Shown here: in pieces, positions 27,366 through 35,981 of the stretch | Position numbering within the stretch: position 1 is the stretch's first letter | Layout: each line of letters opens with the position of its first letter | From: Arthrobacter sp. Bi83 | Lineage (GTDB): Bacteria; Actinomycetota; Actinomycetes; Actinomycetales; Micrococcaceae | Assembly (NCBI RefSeq): GCF_918698095.1 | Contig: NZ_CAKKLY010000001.1 | Coordinates: forward strand, 62,001 to 126,000 | Length of the DNA: 64,000 bases | Direction: 5' to 3' | Notes under the pieces: generated by a model | What the model was told of the DNA's origin: nothing | Seen by the model: only the letters and a program-made list of their open reading frames with translations | Databases searched by the model: none | Program-made: the position numbers and the translations under genes

Positions 27366-29207
27366 TTATCGCTCAGCGGATTCTAGCCCGCCCAGCCATG
27401 ATGAGATTTCCTCCATAGCTTTCTGCGGCTGGGGAGCAGCCGAGTACACGCGAATCTCAAGGTAGCGGTCGCTGCTGATCTCCAGCGGCGGCAGGTCATC
27501 TTCCCGTAGCCGGACCACCAGGTAGCCGGCGGCCAGCAGGTCGGCTGTCTTCCGCACATCGGTCATTATCTTGGCGGGCTCGCGATGCCAGTAGGCTCCG
27601 TCGTACTCCACGACGAGGAGTAGGCCGCCGACGTTGACACTGATGTCCGCCGACCAGGACTTGCGGGTCGTGAACGCTTTGTCCCGCAGCACCGCCCCTG
27701 AGCGTGCGCCGGGGAAGCATTCCTCCGCGGCGGCGTGGTGGGCCAGTTCGACCTTGGACTTCCCGACTTCACGACATTCAGGGCACTCGGCCCCGTTCGA
27801 GCGGACGCTGAGGGAGCCCGTCCAGATGTGCGCGGGGTTGGTGGCGCAGATCCACTCCGGGACGAAGGGCGTTGACGCATAGGGCCGGACGTGCCAGGCC
27901 GTCACCGGATTCGCGGGGCTCCACTCTGCCGCCAGTCCGGGGTCCTGCCACGCCAGGGATCCGAGGATGGTTCGGCACTGCGGGCAGCGCAGCCGGTCGT
28001 ATTTGTCCCGGGACCGCGGGGACTCCTCCCACTCATGACCGCAGCAATCGGCCAGCCACCACACGACCCGTTTTGAATCCCAGACGACGTCCGCCGCGGT
28101 GAGCTTTCCATTGCGGATCGGGTGCCATTGGGAGGCGATCTCCGGCAGGGTGTCGGCCAGCCAGTTCTTTTGTGCCTTCCGCGTTTCGGCTCCCCGGCAG
28201 CTCGGGCATCCGGATTCGAGGAAGGTGAGGGGACTGATCCTGGGGTGATGGCCGGCGGGGCAGCGGAAGCGGCGCAGTTCCCAGTCTCCGGCGACCATGA
28301 CGGTCTGCGGGTCGGCTTCATCCGCCCAGGCGGCGGCCAGTTCGGGGACGTCGGCAACCGGGGTCGACTTCCACCGTTCGTACTCCTTCTGCCATTTGGC
28401 GTTCCGGATGGCACTGCAGGGCGGGCAGGAGTGGCGGCCCACGGTCATGTCCAGGACCTTGGCTTCGAACTGATGCCCGCACTCGGGACAAACCCAGTGG
28501 CATGTCCGCGTCGCACGGAGGGTCACCGTACGGAATGTCTTCTCGTCGTTGCGCTCATGATCCCACCACTCCTTGGCGGGATCGTCGGACTGCGCCAGAA
28601 GGACTCCGGACTTGCGCGGGCTCGCGGAACGGACGTTACGGGCCGGGGCTGCCGTCACCGTTTGGGAGGTAGGGGTGGCGGAGCGGGTGTTGCGGGAGCA
28701 GGAGCAGCCCCAGCTGATGTCGCCCATGCGCTCAGCGGAGATCCTTTTGCACGCGCGGCACTGCGCCACGACGGGCTCGTAGTCGTCTGTAAGTTCACCT
28801 GTGGTGGCGACGAAGTCATAGCCGTGCTTGTCGAGGTGGGCAATGATTTCCTCAGTTGAATACGTGTGCCGGAATGGCACCTCTCCCGCAAGGGCCCGTG
28901 CGTCCTTCGCCCACTGTTTCCAGTAGCAGGCCCGGCAGGTCTTCTCACCCACGGTGTTCTTCTCGAGGGTATAGACGAACCGGTAGTGGGCCTGCACCCC
29001 GCATTCCATGCATTTGGTGAGGCGCCAGGCCTTGGGCCCCTCGAAGTACTCCACCGCGGTGAGGCCGCCTTTGGCCAGGATGACGTCGATGCACCCGGCA
29101 CACCAGGCCGGCTGGCTACGGGTTTTGTAGGCTGCAGAATTCGAACAGCCGGCGGTCGAACACAACTGGCCCGTGGCTGAAGAGACGGTGGCGGCAGTTA
29201 CTTCCAT
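27366..29207 (-). CDS. Multi-zinc-ribbon protein with Vsr-like nuclease C-terminus
   Basis: 613 aa. At least six Cys-pair ribbons are visible. They include repeats of the treble-clef type (PF14311/DUF4379 pattern: W, then H, then CPxC), for example WVCPECGHQF...CPPCSAIRN, WWLADCCGHEWEESPRSRDKYDRLRCPQC and WICATNPAHIW...CPECR. The C-terminal ~110 residues (SADISVNVGGLLLVVEYDGAYWH..DVRKTADLLAAGYLVVRLRED) have the EYDG and RLRE signature of the very-short-patch-repair-like nuclease fold. Related proteins are seen in mobile elements and defence islands, with unknown function. A DNA-binding nuclease is the best reading. Confidence 0.75.
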   Translation of the reverse strand: MEVTAATVSSATGQLCSTAGCSNSAAYKTRSQPAWCAGCIDVILAKGGLTAVEYFEGPKAWRLTKCMECGVQAHYRFVYTLEKNTVGEKTCRACYWKQWAKDARALAGEVPFRHTYSTEEIIAHLDKHGYDFVATTGELTDDYEPVVAQCRACKRISAERMGDISWGCSCSRNTRSATPTSQTVTAAPARNVRSASPRKSGVLLAQSDDPAKEWWDHERNDEKTFRTVTLRATRTCHWVCPECGHQFEAKVLDMTVGRHSCPPCSAIRNAKWQKEYERWKSTPVADVPELAAAWADEADPQTVMVAGDWELRRFRCPAGHHPRISPLTFLESGCPSCRGAETRKAQKNWLADTLPEIASQWHPIRNGKLTAADVVWDSKRVVWWLADCCGHEWEESPRSRDKYDRLRCPQCRTILGSLAWQDPGLAAEWSPANPVTAWHVRPYASTPFVPEWICATNPAHIWTGSLSVRSNGAECPECREVGKSKVELAHHAAAEECFPGARSGAVLRDKAFTTRKSWSADISVNVGGLLLVVEYDGAYWHREPAKIMTDVRKTADLLAAGYLVVRLREDDLPPLEISSDRYLEIRVYSAAPQPQKAMEEISSWLGGLESAER

Positions 29208-29499
29208 GGTTCCTCACAATTCCTCGGCCGTACCCTGCCAACCATGCGCAGAGCAGCGATTAGACCCTAACCGGTCCCGGAGCCACAAGTGCCAACGACA
29301 CCTCTTGCCCAAACCTTGGCGGATGCACTAACTCGGGCTCGGACCGGAACGGACCGACGGCCGTAACATCGGCCCCTCGCCGCGAGCCCATTTGCACCGC
29401 AGCTACCCTGAAAAAGCACGATTCTACGAGTCCGGACCAACCGGCAAGGAGGCCAGCCACATGATGTACGCGCTGGATGGCCCTATCATGGTGAGCTTT
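29208..29499. other. Intergenic region upstream of the zinc-ribbon gene
   Basis: No established gene. An ATG at 29461 with a good AAGGAGG just upstream opens a frame (MMYALDGPIMVSFLGRFTQVP) that then runs across the yqeY remnant. It may be the surviving 5' end of a lost gene. Confidence 0.35.
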
Positions 29500-30098
29500 C
29501 TAGGTCGGTTCACCCAAGTACCCGACGGCGCGATCTCTCCGTATCCCGCTACGGTGCCATCGCCAACAAGGTCTTCGGCTAGCGGGCCGACCAGGTCTCG
29601 ATGCGGTAGCGCATTCCGCTCCCGGCGGTGCCAGCTTCGCCTTCACGATCTCGCTGACTGCCTTGCCATCGAAGCGGCCGGCGATCTGGGTGGTGACCGG
29701 CTTCATGACGGCACCGATTGAGCGCATGCTCGCCTCATGACCTGCGGCATTCAGGGCGGCCCGCAGCTCGGCGACCTCCTTATCGACAATGGCCTCGGCT
29801 TCCTCTCGCGTCAGGGCCTTGGGCAGGTACGCCTCGATAATGACGGCCTCGGCGATCTCCGTGTGGGCCCGGTCAGCGTGGCCGGCGGCCTCGTAGGTGG
29901 CGGCGGTGTCGCGGCGCTTGGCTGCTTCCCTCTGCAGCAGGGACGGGACCTGGAGGTCGTCGAGCTCGACCGGGGTCTTCCAGACTTCTCGCGCCTTTCG
30001 ATCTCGCCCAGTACGTTACGGACGCTTGTCAGGGCCAGCTTGTTGCCGGCCTTCATGTGGACGACGACGTCGCCCTTGAGCTTTTCCTTCAGGGACAT
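29500..30098 (-). pseudogene. yqeY: GatB/YqeY-domain protein, frameshifted
   Basis: The start MSLKEKLKGDVVVHMKAGNKLALTSVRNVLGEIERREKSG is the conserved N-terminus of YqeY-family (GatB/YqeY tail-domain) proteins. Near 29980 the frame breaks. One base out of phase, the minus strand continues as TPVELDDLQVPSLLQREAAKRRDT through AYLPKALTREEAEAIV to MRSIGAVMKPVTTQIAGRFDGKAVSEIVKAKLA, the complete rest of the family. The tail beyond KAKLA runs on ~40 residues past the usual end. Either a one-base error in the sequence or a genuine pseudogene. Its presence on a mobile element suggests capture of a chromosomal fragment. Confidence 0.75.
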
Positions 30099-30254
30099 GG
30101 TTTGCCTCATTCTTCGTTAGGGTGAGGGCTATGTGTGCGGAAGTACGCCTGCGCTTCACCGTCTTCCTTGCCCGCTGCCGAGCGCCCTCACACAACGAAA
30201 CCAAAAGCCGGAGCGCAGGCTCAGGCTCTGACCCGCCGAACCCTAGGACTGAAC

Positions 30255-30710
30255 GTGGTTTACGACCGTGAACGTGAGCGCCGGAACGACGCCACCTACG
30301 CCGAGCACAAGCGTGCCGTTGCCGCCGGCGAGAAGCGGGTGCTGCGCACGACCAGCACCGGTGAGCTGCACAGCCATCCCGGCGATGAAATCGGCTTCAC
30401 TCCCGGCCGCGGCCAGGCCCAGGTCAGTACCTGGTGGGGCATGGGGATCCTTGCCGCTGTCGCCATCCTGCTGGCTGTCTTCTCGGTGGCGATATTTCTG
30501 GGCCCCACCGCAACGGGAGGGGGCCCGTTCTGGCCCGCACTGTTCCTGACCGTCTTTTCGGGAGCCGGCGGCTGGTATACGTTCACCCTCGCCCGCGACG
30601 AATACCGCGCCACCCGCCTCCGCAAGCTTCGAGGCTCCCCCAAGCCGGGCACTTCCGGAAACGTTGACATCAACCTTCTGGAACTCGGCCAGGAACATCG
30701 GGAGCACTGA
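30255..30710 (+). CDS. Two-helix membrane protein of unknown function
   Basis: About 151 aa from GTG 30255. An N-terminal charged region (VYDRERERRNDATYAEHKRAVAAGEKRVLRTT) precedes two membrane helices (GMGILAAVAILLAVFSVAIFL and FWPALFLTVFSGAGGWYTFTL) and a basic C-terminus. A longer frame from 30135 would overlap the yqeY promoter side and has no family support. Its last base is shared with the start of the next gene, so they are translationally coupled. Function unknown. Confidence 0.6.
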   Translation: MVYDRERERRNDATYAEHKRAVAAGEKRVLRTTSTGELHSHPGDEIGFTPGRGQAQVSTWWGMGILAAVAILLAVFSVAIFLGPTATGGGPFWPALFLTVFSGAGGWYTFTLARDEYRATRLRKLRGSPKPGTSGNVDINLLELGQEHREH

Positions 30711-30907
30711 TGGAGTATCTGATCGGCATGGGGTGCTTTGTGGTCTTTATGGTGGGGCTGCGAGTCCTGAACGCCGTCTGGCAGCGCAAGCACCGCCAGA
30801 CGCGGCCGCCGCGGCACCAGGGCGAGCCCCGGTCCCAGCGAGGACGGGCCTACAAGGACCCGCCGCCGACAAGCCACAACGCCGATCCGTACAGCGGCTG
30901 GCCCTGA
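30710..30907 (+). CDS. Small single-helix membrane protein
   Basis: 65 aa. An N-terminal helix (YLIGMGCFVVFMVGLRVLNAVW) is followed by a basic, proline-rich tail (RKHRQTRPPRHQGEPRSQRGR). The ATG overlaps the previous stop codon (TGATG), supporting real coupled translation with the two-helix membrane protein. Function unknown. Confidence 0.55.
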   Translation: MEYLIGMGCFVVFMVGLRVLNAVWQRKHRQTRPPRHQGEPRSQRGRAYKDPPPTSHNADPYSGWP

Positions 30908-30942
30908 TCGGTATCGCGTCCTGCCCCGGATAGGCTCATGAC

Positions 30943-31623
30943 ATGACGGGAACGACAAGCCTGGCCGATTCGCCGGCGGCGCGGGCAGCAGCAGCATCCA
31001 GGGCTCAGTACAAGCAGGAGGACTACCTCCAAAGCCTGAGCGACCTCAGCGAAGAAGAGCTTCGGGAACAAATGAGGGTAACCCTGGCCTTGGAGAAGGA
31101 AGCCATGAAGGAGTGGATGGATTCCGGCGACTGCTACATCATCTCCCAGGCCGGAAAGGTCCACGTGCCCACCTGCCAGAGCATGGGCAGGTTCGTGAAC
31201 AGGGACGCCGCCTGGGGGCTGAACCTCCGCTACCCTGATCGGCTGCTGGACGGCCCGGACGAGGACCCCATACCTGTCTGGCCGATACTGCGTACCCGCG
31301 CCCAGATCGAAAGCCTGGCCAAGCGCACGGCTTGCCCTCTGTGCGCGCTGGATCTGGCGTTTTTGGACAAGCCCGAGCGGGCAATCACCTGGACGTACCT
31401 CCGTGCACGCAGCCTCAACTCCCAGCACTTCGGCACCGACTTCAAGCTTGCCGACGGCACGCCCCTCGGGGCACTGACCAAGATCACGACCGAGGAGACC
31501 ATCGACGGGCTCACCTTCAGCGCTACATTCAGCCAGGCAGAAGCCCCCATCACCGAACCGGACACCGAGCTGATGTACCGGACCGGGATGAGGGCCTTGG
31601 GTAACGCCGCGCAGAAGTCCTAG
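30943..31623 (+). CDS. Hypothetical protein with two-cysteine region
   Basis: 226 aa. Residues ~20-70 are helical and strongly charged ([27 protein letters not shown]). Then come [19 protein letters not shown] and a later ACPLCALDL pair, resembling a redox or zinc site of the HVxxC...CxxC kind seen in some actinobacterial plasmid proteins. No family recognised. It ends exactly where the thyA fragment on the other strand begins, so its 3' boundary may have been set by that insertion. Confidence 0.65.
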   Translation: MTGTTSLADSPAARAAAASRAQYKQEDYLQSLSDLSEEELREQMRVTLALEKEAMKEWMDSGDCYIISQAGKVHVPTCQSMGRFVNRDAAWGLNLRYPDRLLDGPDEDPIPVWPILRTRAQIESLAKRTACPLCALDLAFLDKPERAITWTYLRARSLNSQHFGTDFKLADGTPLGALTKITTEETIDGLTFSATFSQAEAPITEPDTELMYRTGMRALGNAAQKS

Positions 31624-31740
31624 ACGGCAACCGGCGCTTTGATCCTGTCGTGCGGGTCGTAGCCGATGATCTCGAAGTCCTCGAGGTTGTAGTCGAAGAT
31701 CGAAGCCGGAACGCGATTGAACTTCAGCTCCGGGTAGGAG
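31620..31740 (-). pseudogene. thyA: Thymidylate synthase, C-terminal fragment
   Basis: Read on the minus strand this gives [20 protein letters not shown], then [18 protein letters not shown] and a stop, unmistakably the C-terminal ~38 residues of thymidylate synthase (family end FEIEGYDPHPxIKAPVAV). Upstream, after about 31745, the coding similarity stops abruptly and is replaced by a TTAAC-type repeat. So only the 3' end remains, either carried in by an insertion or left after one. Too short for any activity. Confidence 0.85.
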
Positions 31741-31771
31741 CGAACGTCATCACAATCTGCCCCCGCTGTTT

Positions 31772-31842
31772 GCGGCCCTTTTCAGGTGGACATTAACAAT
31801 GGATCGCACGTGAGCGATGCTTCTAAATTAACGATCTGTGCC
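31772..31842 (+). repeat. TTAAC composite site A
   Basis: Two TTAA-cored arms, CATTAACAATG (31791-31801) and AATTAACGATC (31826-31836), start 35 bp apart. They are preceded by CCCTTTTCAGGTGGA. The same layout and spacing recurs at 34008-34077. The pair brackets the exported-protein gene. Confidence 0.6.
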
Positions 31843-32108
31843 TGCCTTGAGCACCTCCGGCAGCCGGTAGGAGTAGCGTCGGCTGCCTTGTCGGTGCCTG
31901 CCCCAAGAAGCCGGATTCGTTCGAACTGCGAGACGGAACCTTCCTAGATAGATAGGAGAAGGTATCCCTTCCGACTCGAGAGGTTCCAAGCCTGTACGAC
32001 GCGGAGCTCGTGTGCATTCTCGCATTCCCGTTCGACACGCGCGAGGTGGGTCGCGTAACAAACGCCCGAGTCACGCTCGAGCGACGGTTGTCCGGTGAGA
32101 ATGTGCCT

Positions 32109-33857
32109 ATGAAAAAGCCTGTGCGGGTAGCTCTTCTCGCTGTCGCTCTGCTGTGCGTCGTGGCCGTCGGGCTCGTCTTCACAGGAGTGTGGTCACCGCC
32201 CTGGGTGGCGAAGGCTGCCCCGGCGACCGACGGTAGCATCGCCGTCGAGCAGGGCAAGGATGTCACGTTGCCCAGCAAGGACGGCTCCCCGGAGGTGACC
32301 ATTCCCGGATCAGCGATCTCCGGCGAAGGACGGCTACATGTCAAGCCGGTCGAGCTGCCCGAGAACCGCTCCGGGTGGGCGATCAAAATGGACGGGGCAC
32401 AACTGACCGGCAAAGCCACCCTGGTCTTCAAGAACGTTGTCGAAGACGATGAACCTGCCCCGCTCGTTGGGTTCAACGAGAACCCCGGCGACGCTGTCCA
32501 GTACGTTCTCGATACCGAGGTCTCCGGCAAGGACCTGCTCGTCCGCACGTCGCACTTCTCCAATTGGTTTACCGAAAAGTGGGACTGGTTGATGGATCAG
32601 GCTCGCGGCCAGCTGGACCGCATCTACCGGGATTCCGGCACCGGGGAGCAGCCGCAGTGCGAGCTCGAGGTGGAGGCAAGGGCAGGAGGCGTGTCGGTTA
32701 CCAGCGACAGCGGCGGCAGGGTGCAATGGTGCCTGGGCAGGGCGCCGGACGGCACAACTGTTCTGAAGGTGAACAACTCCCGCGGTTACGCCGTGGCCGC
32801 GGAGCGGACCCCGGGCCTGACAATGAGCACCCGCAGCCTGGATTTCGGGCAGATGGTGCCACGGCTCGCCAAGTACATCACCGCGCCCTCGAAGCGTGGC
32901 AACGTCATCGACATCATCGGACCTGGCGAGACGGTGGAGTACAAGGTGGATGAATCGAGTGGTTTGAATGGTGTGAACCTCCAGCCCTCTCCCCCGGCCT
33001 ACCTGGCAACGGCGCTTTGGTTTGGCATCCAGACAGCAGCCATGGCGTTCGAGAAGACCAATCTCCTCGGCAAGGTTCCGGTCGAGAAGATCCAGACAGC
33101 TGTTGACGCAGCCGACTGTGTGGCAGGATTTCAGGGGATGGCCACGGCTGACGTCACGAACGCTAAGGGCGCAGGAAACTATCTGAACGGCGCGATAGGC
33201 ACAATCATGTCGTGCATGGGCAAAGTAATGGAACGCGTGGCCATAGACGAAGCTCCGGAAGAAATACTCAAGAATTTTGTCGCTGTCAGGCTTGCCCAGA
33301 TGATGAGCTGGCTATGGTCGGGCCTCCAGACAGCTGCCAGCGGTTTCGCGGCAGCCGCAGACACGGCCCTGAATTACAAGGGCTACACCATAGCCCTCAC
33401 CTATCCAGCAGCTGCCACCACCCCATCTCGGTCCCCCTCCCCCGAAGCTGCCGCCATCCCCGGGCTTCCCGACACGGTCAGCGGAAAATGGTGTACCCGG
33501 GCAGCCCCGACGACCTGCTTCGACGGCGCTGAAATCAAAAAGAGGTCGCCAGCTGTGCAAGTGGAAACTGCCGGCCCTTCCGACCATGTTCCAGGAGCGA
33601 CGGACTACACACTCTGCCTGCAGCTGGACCTGGGAGACCACTGCACGACCGCCAGCTCGATTTACCTGCGATATTTTCCTGCGGGAACACCGTGGAACTG
33701 TGCGCGGATGCTGGCCGCCAGCGGAATCCCATTGCCGTCCTGCGAGCCCGACTACACCTCAGCGCACGACCCCTCGGAGCCAAGGCTCATCATTCGCCCC
33801 AACCATCAACAGGCAGCCACGTACATAGATTCACCCCCGATGTACCGGACCCAGTAG
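32109..33857 (+). CDS. Exported protein of unknown function
   Basis: 582 aa. ATG 32109 gives a clean signal peptide or anchor (MKKPVRVALLAVALLCVVAVGLVFTG). Then comes a domain rich in strands (PATDGSIAVEQGKDVTLPSKDGSPEVTIPGSAI), the helical CVAGFQGMATADVTNAKGAGNYLNGAIGTIMSCMG region, a Pro/Ser linker and a C-terminal domain with four cysteines (WCTRAAPTTCFDG, CLQLDLGDHCTTASS). The exported fold and paired cysteines point outside the cytoplasm. No family recognised. It is the only gene between TTAAC sites A and B and looks like a captured module. Confidence 0.7.
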   Translation: MKKPVRVALLAVALLCVVAVGLVFTGVWSPPWVAKAAPATDGSIAVEQGKDVTLPSKDGSPEVTIPGSAISGEGRLHVKPVELPENRSGWAIKMDGAQLTGKATLVFKNVVEDDEPAPLVGFNENPGDAVQYVLDTEVSGKDLLVRTSHFSNWFTEKWDWLMDQARGQLDRIYRDSGTGEQPQCELEVEARAGGVSVTSDSGGRVQWCLGRAPDGTTVLKVNNSRGYAVAAERTPGLTMSTRSLDFGQMVPRLAKYITAPSKRGNVIDIIGPGETVEYKVDESSGLNGVNLQPSPPAYLATALWFGIQTAAMAFEKTNLLGKVPVEKIQTAVDAADCVAGFQGMATADVTNAKGAGNYLNGAIGTIMSCMGKVMERVAIDEAPEEILKNFVAVRLAQMMSWLWSGLQTAASGFAAAADTALNYKGYTIALTYPAAATTPSRSPSPEAAAIPGLPDTVSGKWCTRAAPTTCFDGAEIKKRSPAVQVETAGPSDHVPGATDYTLCLQLDLGDHCTTASSIYLRYFPAGTPWNCARMLAASGIPLPSCEPDYTSAHDPSEPRLIIRPNHQQAATYIDSPPMYRTQ

Positions 33858-34007
33858 TTCGGGAAGTTCCCTGCCTGCCCCATCCTCAACCGCGCCGCGT
33901 GCTGCTGATGGGACTGACGCCGCAGACGGGGCAGGAGTGACTGATGTGAGCGGTATGACACACGTGTTTGATCCGGCAGAAGGTTAGCAATCAGCCCTTG
34001 TGTCTAC

Positions 34008-34077
34008 GGGCCTTTTGGGCGGACATTAAGAATCAGGACCGCCTGCTTTCCGCCTGTTAGTTAACAATTCGTGTACC
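34008..34077 (+). repeat. TTAAC composite site B
   Basis: CATTAAGAATC (34024-34034) and AGTTAACAATT (34059-34069) start 35 bp apart, as in site A, with CCTTTTGGGCGGA in front. A further arm AAGTGTTAACT (34137-34147) follows. 33858-34274 otherwise holds no gene. Confidence 0.6.
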
Positions 34078-34274
34078 CCCTGGAGGGACATCCGCGACAA
34101 CCCGCAGGAGACAAGGCGAGCGTTAATTTTGACCTGAAGTGTTAACTTTCAGCAGGACTGGACCGGAGGAGTCCCAATGCCGCCGAAGATTGACATCCAA
34201 GTGCTTGCGCGACCGCGGTTATTTCAGCTGCAGGTTCCGCGGTTCGCAATAGGCGGGCACATAGACTTCCTTCC

Positions 34275-35048
34275 ATGCGCGTCTTCGACATCGCCTTCGA
34301 CTACCTTCTCGACACCACGCCTCCAGGAAAGGACCCGGACTCCCATAGTCCGCGGCTCAAGGCTGACCATCAGCTGCTCTGGAAGAAGGAGCTAAGCGAG
34401 GGGCAGCTGTTCGAACTGGCGGTCTCGGAAGTTCCCAAGGTGCGTCGGAAAAACTACCTGATGTTCGAGCAGACGCCCGACAAGTGGTTCACGGTCGGTA
34501 GTGACGCCATCACGAACTCCTACACCAGGTGGGGGAAGCCCAAGGCCTTGGTCGAGGCTAAAGCCGAGTTGAGTGAGGAGCAGAAGCGCCGCTATTTCAA
34601 CCCGCCGTACACGATCGGCAGCGCCATGATCTGGCCCGTCAGGACAATACACCTGCCCACCCTCAACACCGCCAGGGGAATGCGGATACGGATTGCGGAC
34701 CGGATGGACCTGACTCTGGAATGCATCCGGCGCCACTACGCCAAGCAGCCAGGCAGCCCCCTCGCCGACGTCACCACTAACTATGGGGACTTCTTCGAAC
34801 TCTTCTGCACGTTCGAGAAATTCGTGGAGTTCTTCCACTTCCAGGATCTCGTGACGCCGGAGGGGAAGATCGACTTCTTCCTCGAGGAGGATGAGGAAAA
34901 GGTCTTCACGCGCCTCGGCGTCCCGGTCACGAAGGACGAGTACATCAGGGTTCAGGAAGCCTCGCTGAAGTTCATAGCGCTGCGGGGCAACCGGATGGCC
35001 GACTGGGTCGAGAAGAACCACCGCGACATTGAGGTCCGACGGCAATAA
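34275..35048 (+). CDS. Hypothetical protein in a TTAAC-bounded segment
   Basis: 257 aa. MRVFDIAFDYLLDTTPPGKDPDSHSPRLKADHQLLWKKELSEG suggests a cytoplasmic alpha/beta protein. IGSAMIWPVRTIHLPTLNTARGMRIRIADRMDLTLECIRRHYA is well ordered, and NYGDFFELFCTFEKFVEFFHFQDLV is aromatic and helical. Codon use looks genuine throughout. The ribosome site before 34275 is weak, so the start is uncertain. I do not recognise a named function; the pattern resembles DUF proteins found near defence or mobile genes. It is the only gene between site B and the next TTAAC cluster. Confidence 0.65.
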   Translation: MRVFDIAFDYLLDTTPPGKDPDSHSPRLKADHQLLWKKELSEGQLFELAVSEVPKVRRKNYLMFEQTPDKWFTVGSDAITNSYTRWGKPKALVEAKAELSEEQKRRYFNPPYTIGSAMIWPVRTIHLPTLNTARGMRIRIADRMDLTLECIRRHYAKQPGSPLADVTTNYGDFFELFCTFEKFVEFFHFQDLVTPEGKIDFFLEEDEEKVFTRLGVPVTKDEYIRVQEASLKFIALRGNRMADWVEKNHRDIEVRRQ

Positions 35049-35285
35049 ACACCGGCCTGTCCCTGCCCGAGAATGCGAGAACAGGCGACGAATCACGGCG
35101 CTCCGCCTGTCACAGCATCTAGGAATCTCCCCAGGAGATTGGCCAGTTCGCCTTGCTGGCCTCTCGTCTGAGCAAGTGCTGCAATTCGGTTGCAGGAGAA
35201 GCCTCGAAGCGTGGTAGTTGTCTCCCCTATTCCAGGAACCTAGCAGGCGGAAAACTAGCCTGCTGCCGCGTCCAGGCGGTCCGAA

Positions 35286-35334
35286 AATTAACAATTGTTA
35301 AGGTCAGGAAAATGTATACCCAAAATTGTTAACT
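35286..35334. repeat. TTAAC site cluster D
   Basis: Three related arms: AATTGTTAATT on the minus strand (35286-35296), AATTGTTAAGG (35293-35303) and AATTGTTAACT (35324-35334) on the plus strand. AATTGTTAACT is identical to the minus-strand arm of site B (34059-34069). Sequence after the last arm (AGC, then CTGGA) also resembles that after 34147. Confidence 0.6.
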
Positions 35335-35356
35335 TTGAGCCATTCTGGACAACTGG

Positions 35357-35467
35357 CTATTGGTATGGGGATACCGCATCGCCGAGTGAGAAGTATGGAA
35401 GATACACGGCGAGGGCAACGATCCCCACCATAACGCCGATGAACACCAGGAAGAGTTTCGATGAAGC
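35357..35467 (-). pseudogene. Type II secretion/PilC-like protein, C-terminal fragment
   Basis: On the minus strand, out of frame with the recombinase remnant, the sequence reads RASSKLFLVFIGVMVGIVAL, then AVYLPYFSLGDAVSPYQ and a stop. This is the last membrane helix and tail of a GspF/PilC-type protein (family end VALYLPIFxLGDxV). Only ~36 residues remain. It joins directly to the serine recombinase fragment at about 35468, marking a recombination junction. Confidence 0.6.
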
Positions 35468-35729
35468 CCGTCTGCGAATAGACGACGACTACATCCACAG
35501 CACCCGCCTCCATAAATGCTTTTAGCCAGTCATAGGCCAGCCGCACTTTTCCTCCTGAGGCGGAGATGTCGTTGTCCTCAAATTTCTCTTCAATGACTTC
35601 CCAGTCATATTTTGCGGCGAGGGCAAAGCAGTCTTTGTGTTGCCGAGCTACTCCCAAACCTTCAAGCTGGAGGTCCTTGGAAATCCGGGTGTAGATCGCG
35701 GCACGGGCACCTTCTGTTTGAGCGTTCAT
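35468..35729 (-). pseudogene. Serine recombinase, N-terminal fragment
   Basis: ARAAIYTRISKDLQLEGLGVARQHKDC is the catalytic start of a serine recombinase (YxRxS with the nucleophilic Ser), followed by WEVIEEKFEDNDISASGGKVRLAYDWLKAFMEAGAVDVVVVYS. Family similarity ends at VVYS. Beyond that the frame runs through the pilC-like fragment and TTAAC cluster D to 35304, which is junk. The catalytic core is cut after ~87 residues, so it is inactive. It may be the remnant of the enzyme that moved nearby segments. Confidence 0.85.
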
Positions 35730-35981
35730 GCTGGGCTTCTATGCGTGGGGCAGCCGCGGGCGTCGTGTCTTGTACACGTCATGATCAACCCACCACTTCG
35801 TCGGTGGAGTTAGCCTGCACCTACCTTAGCTACGAAGATAGCCGTGCTGCTGGCGTGAACTTTCTCAAACCAAGTGACCCCTTGCACTCCGGCGCTCACA
35901 GCAAGGGAAAGCGAGCTGGCTTGCTCACCAACCCGCCTAGGTAATACCTCACGTCCGTCAGGCGGACGGTCCCTACAGGTC

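Noticed and set aside
34120..35334. Direct identification of a chromosomal dif site
   Set aside because: Some arms look like a XerD half-site, but no copy has a matching XerC half at 6-bp spacing with a known consensus, so it is left as an unknown recombination site.
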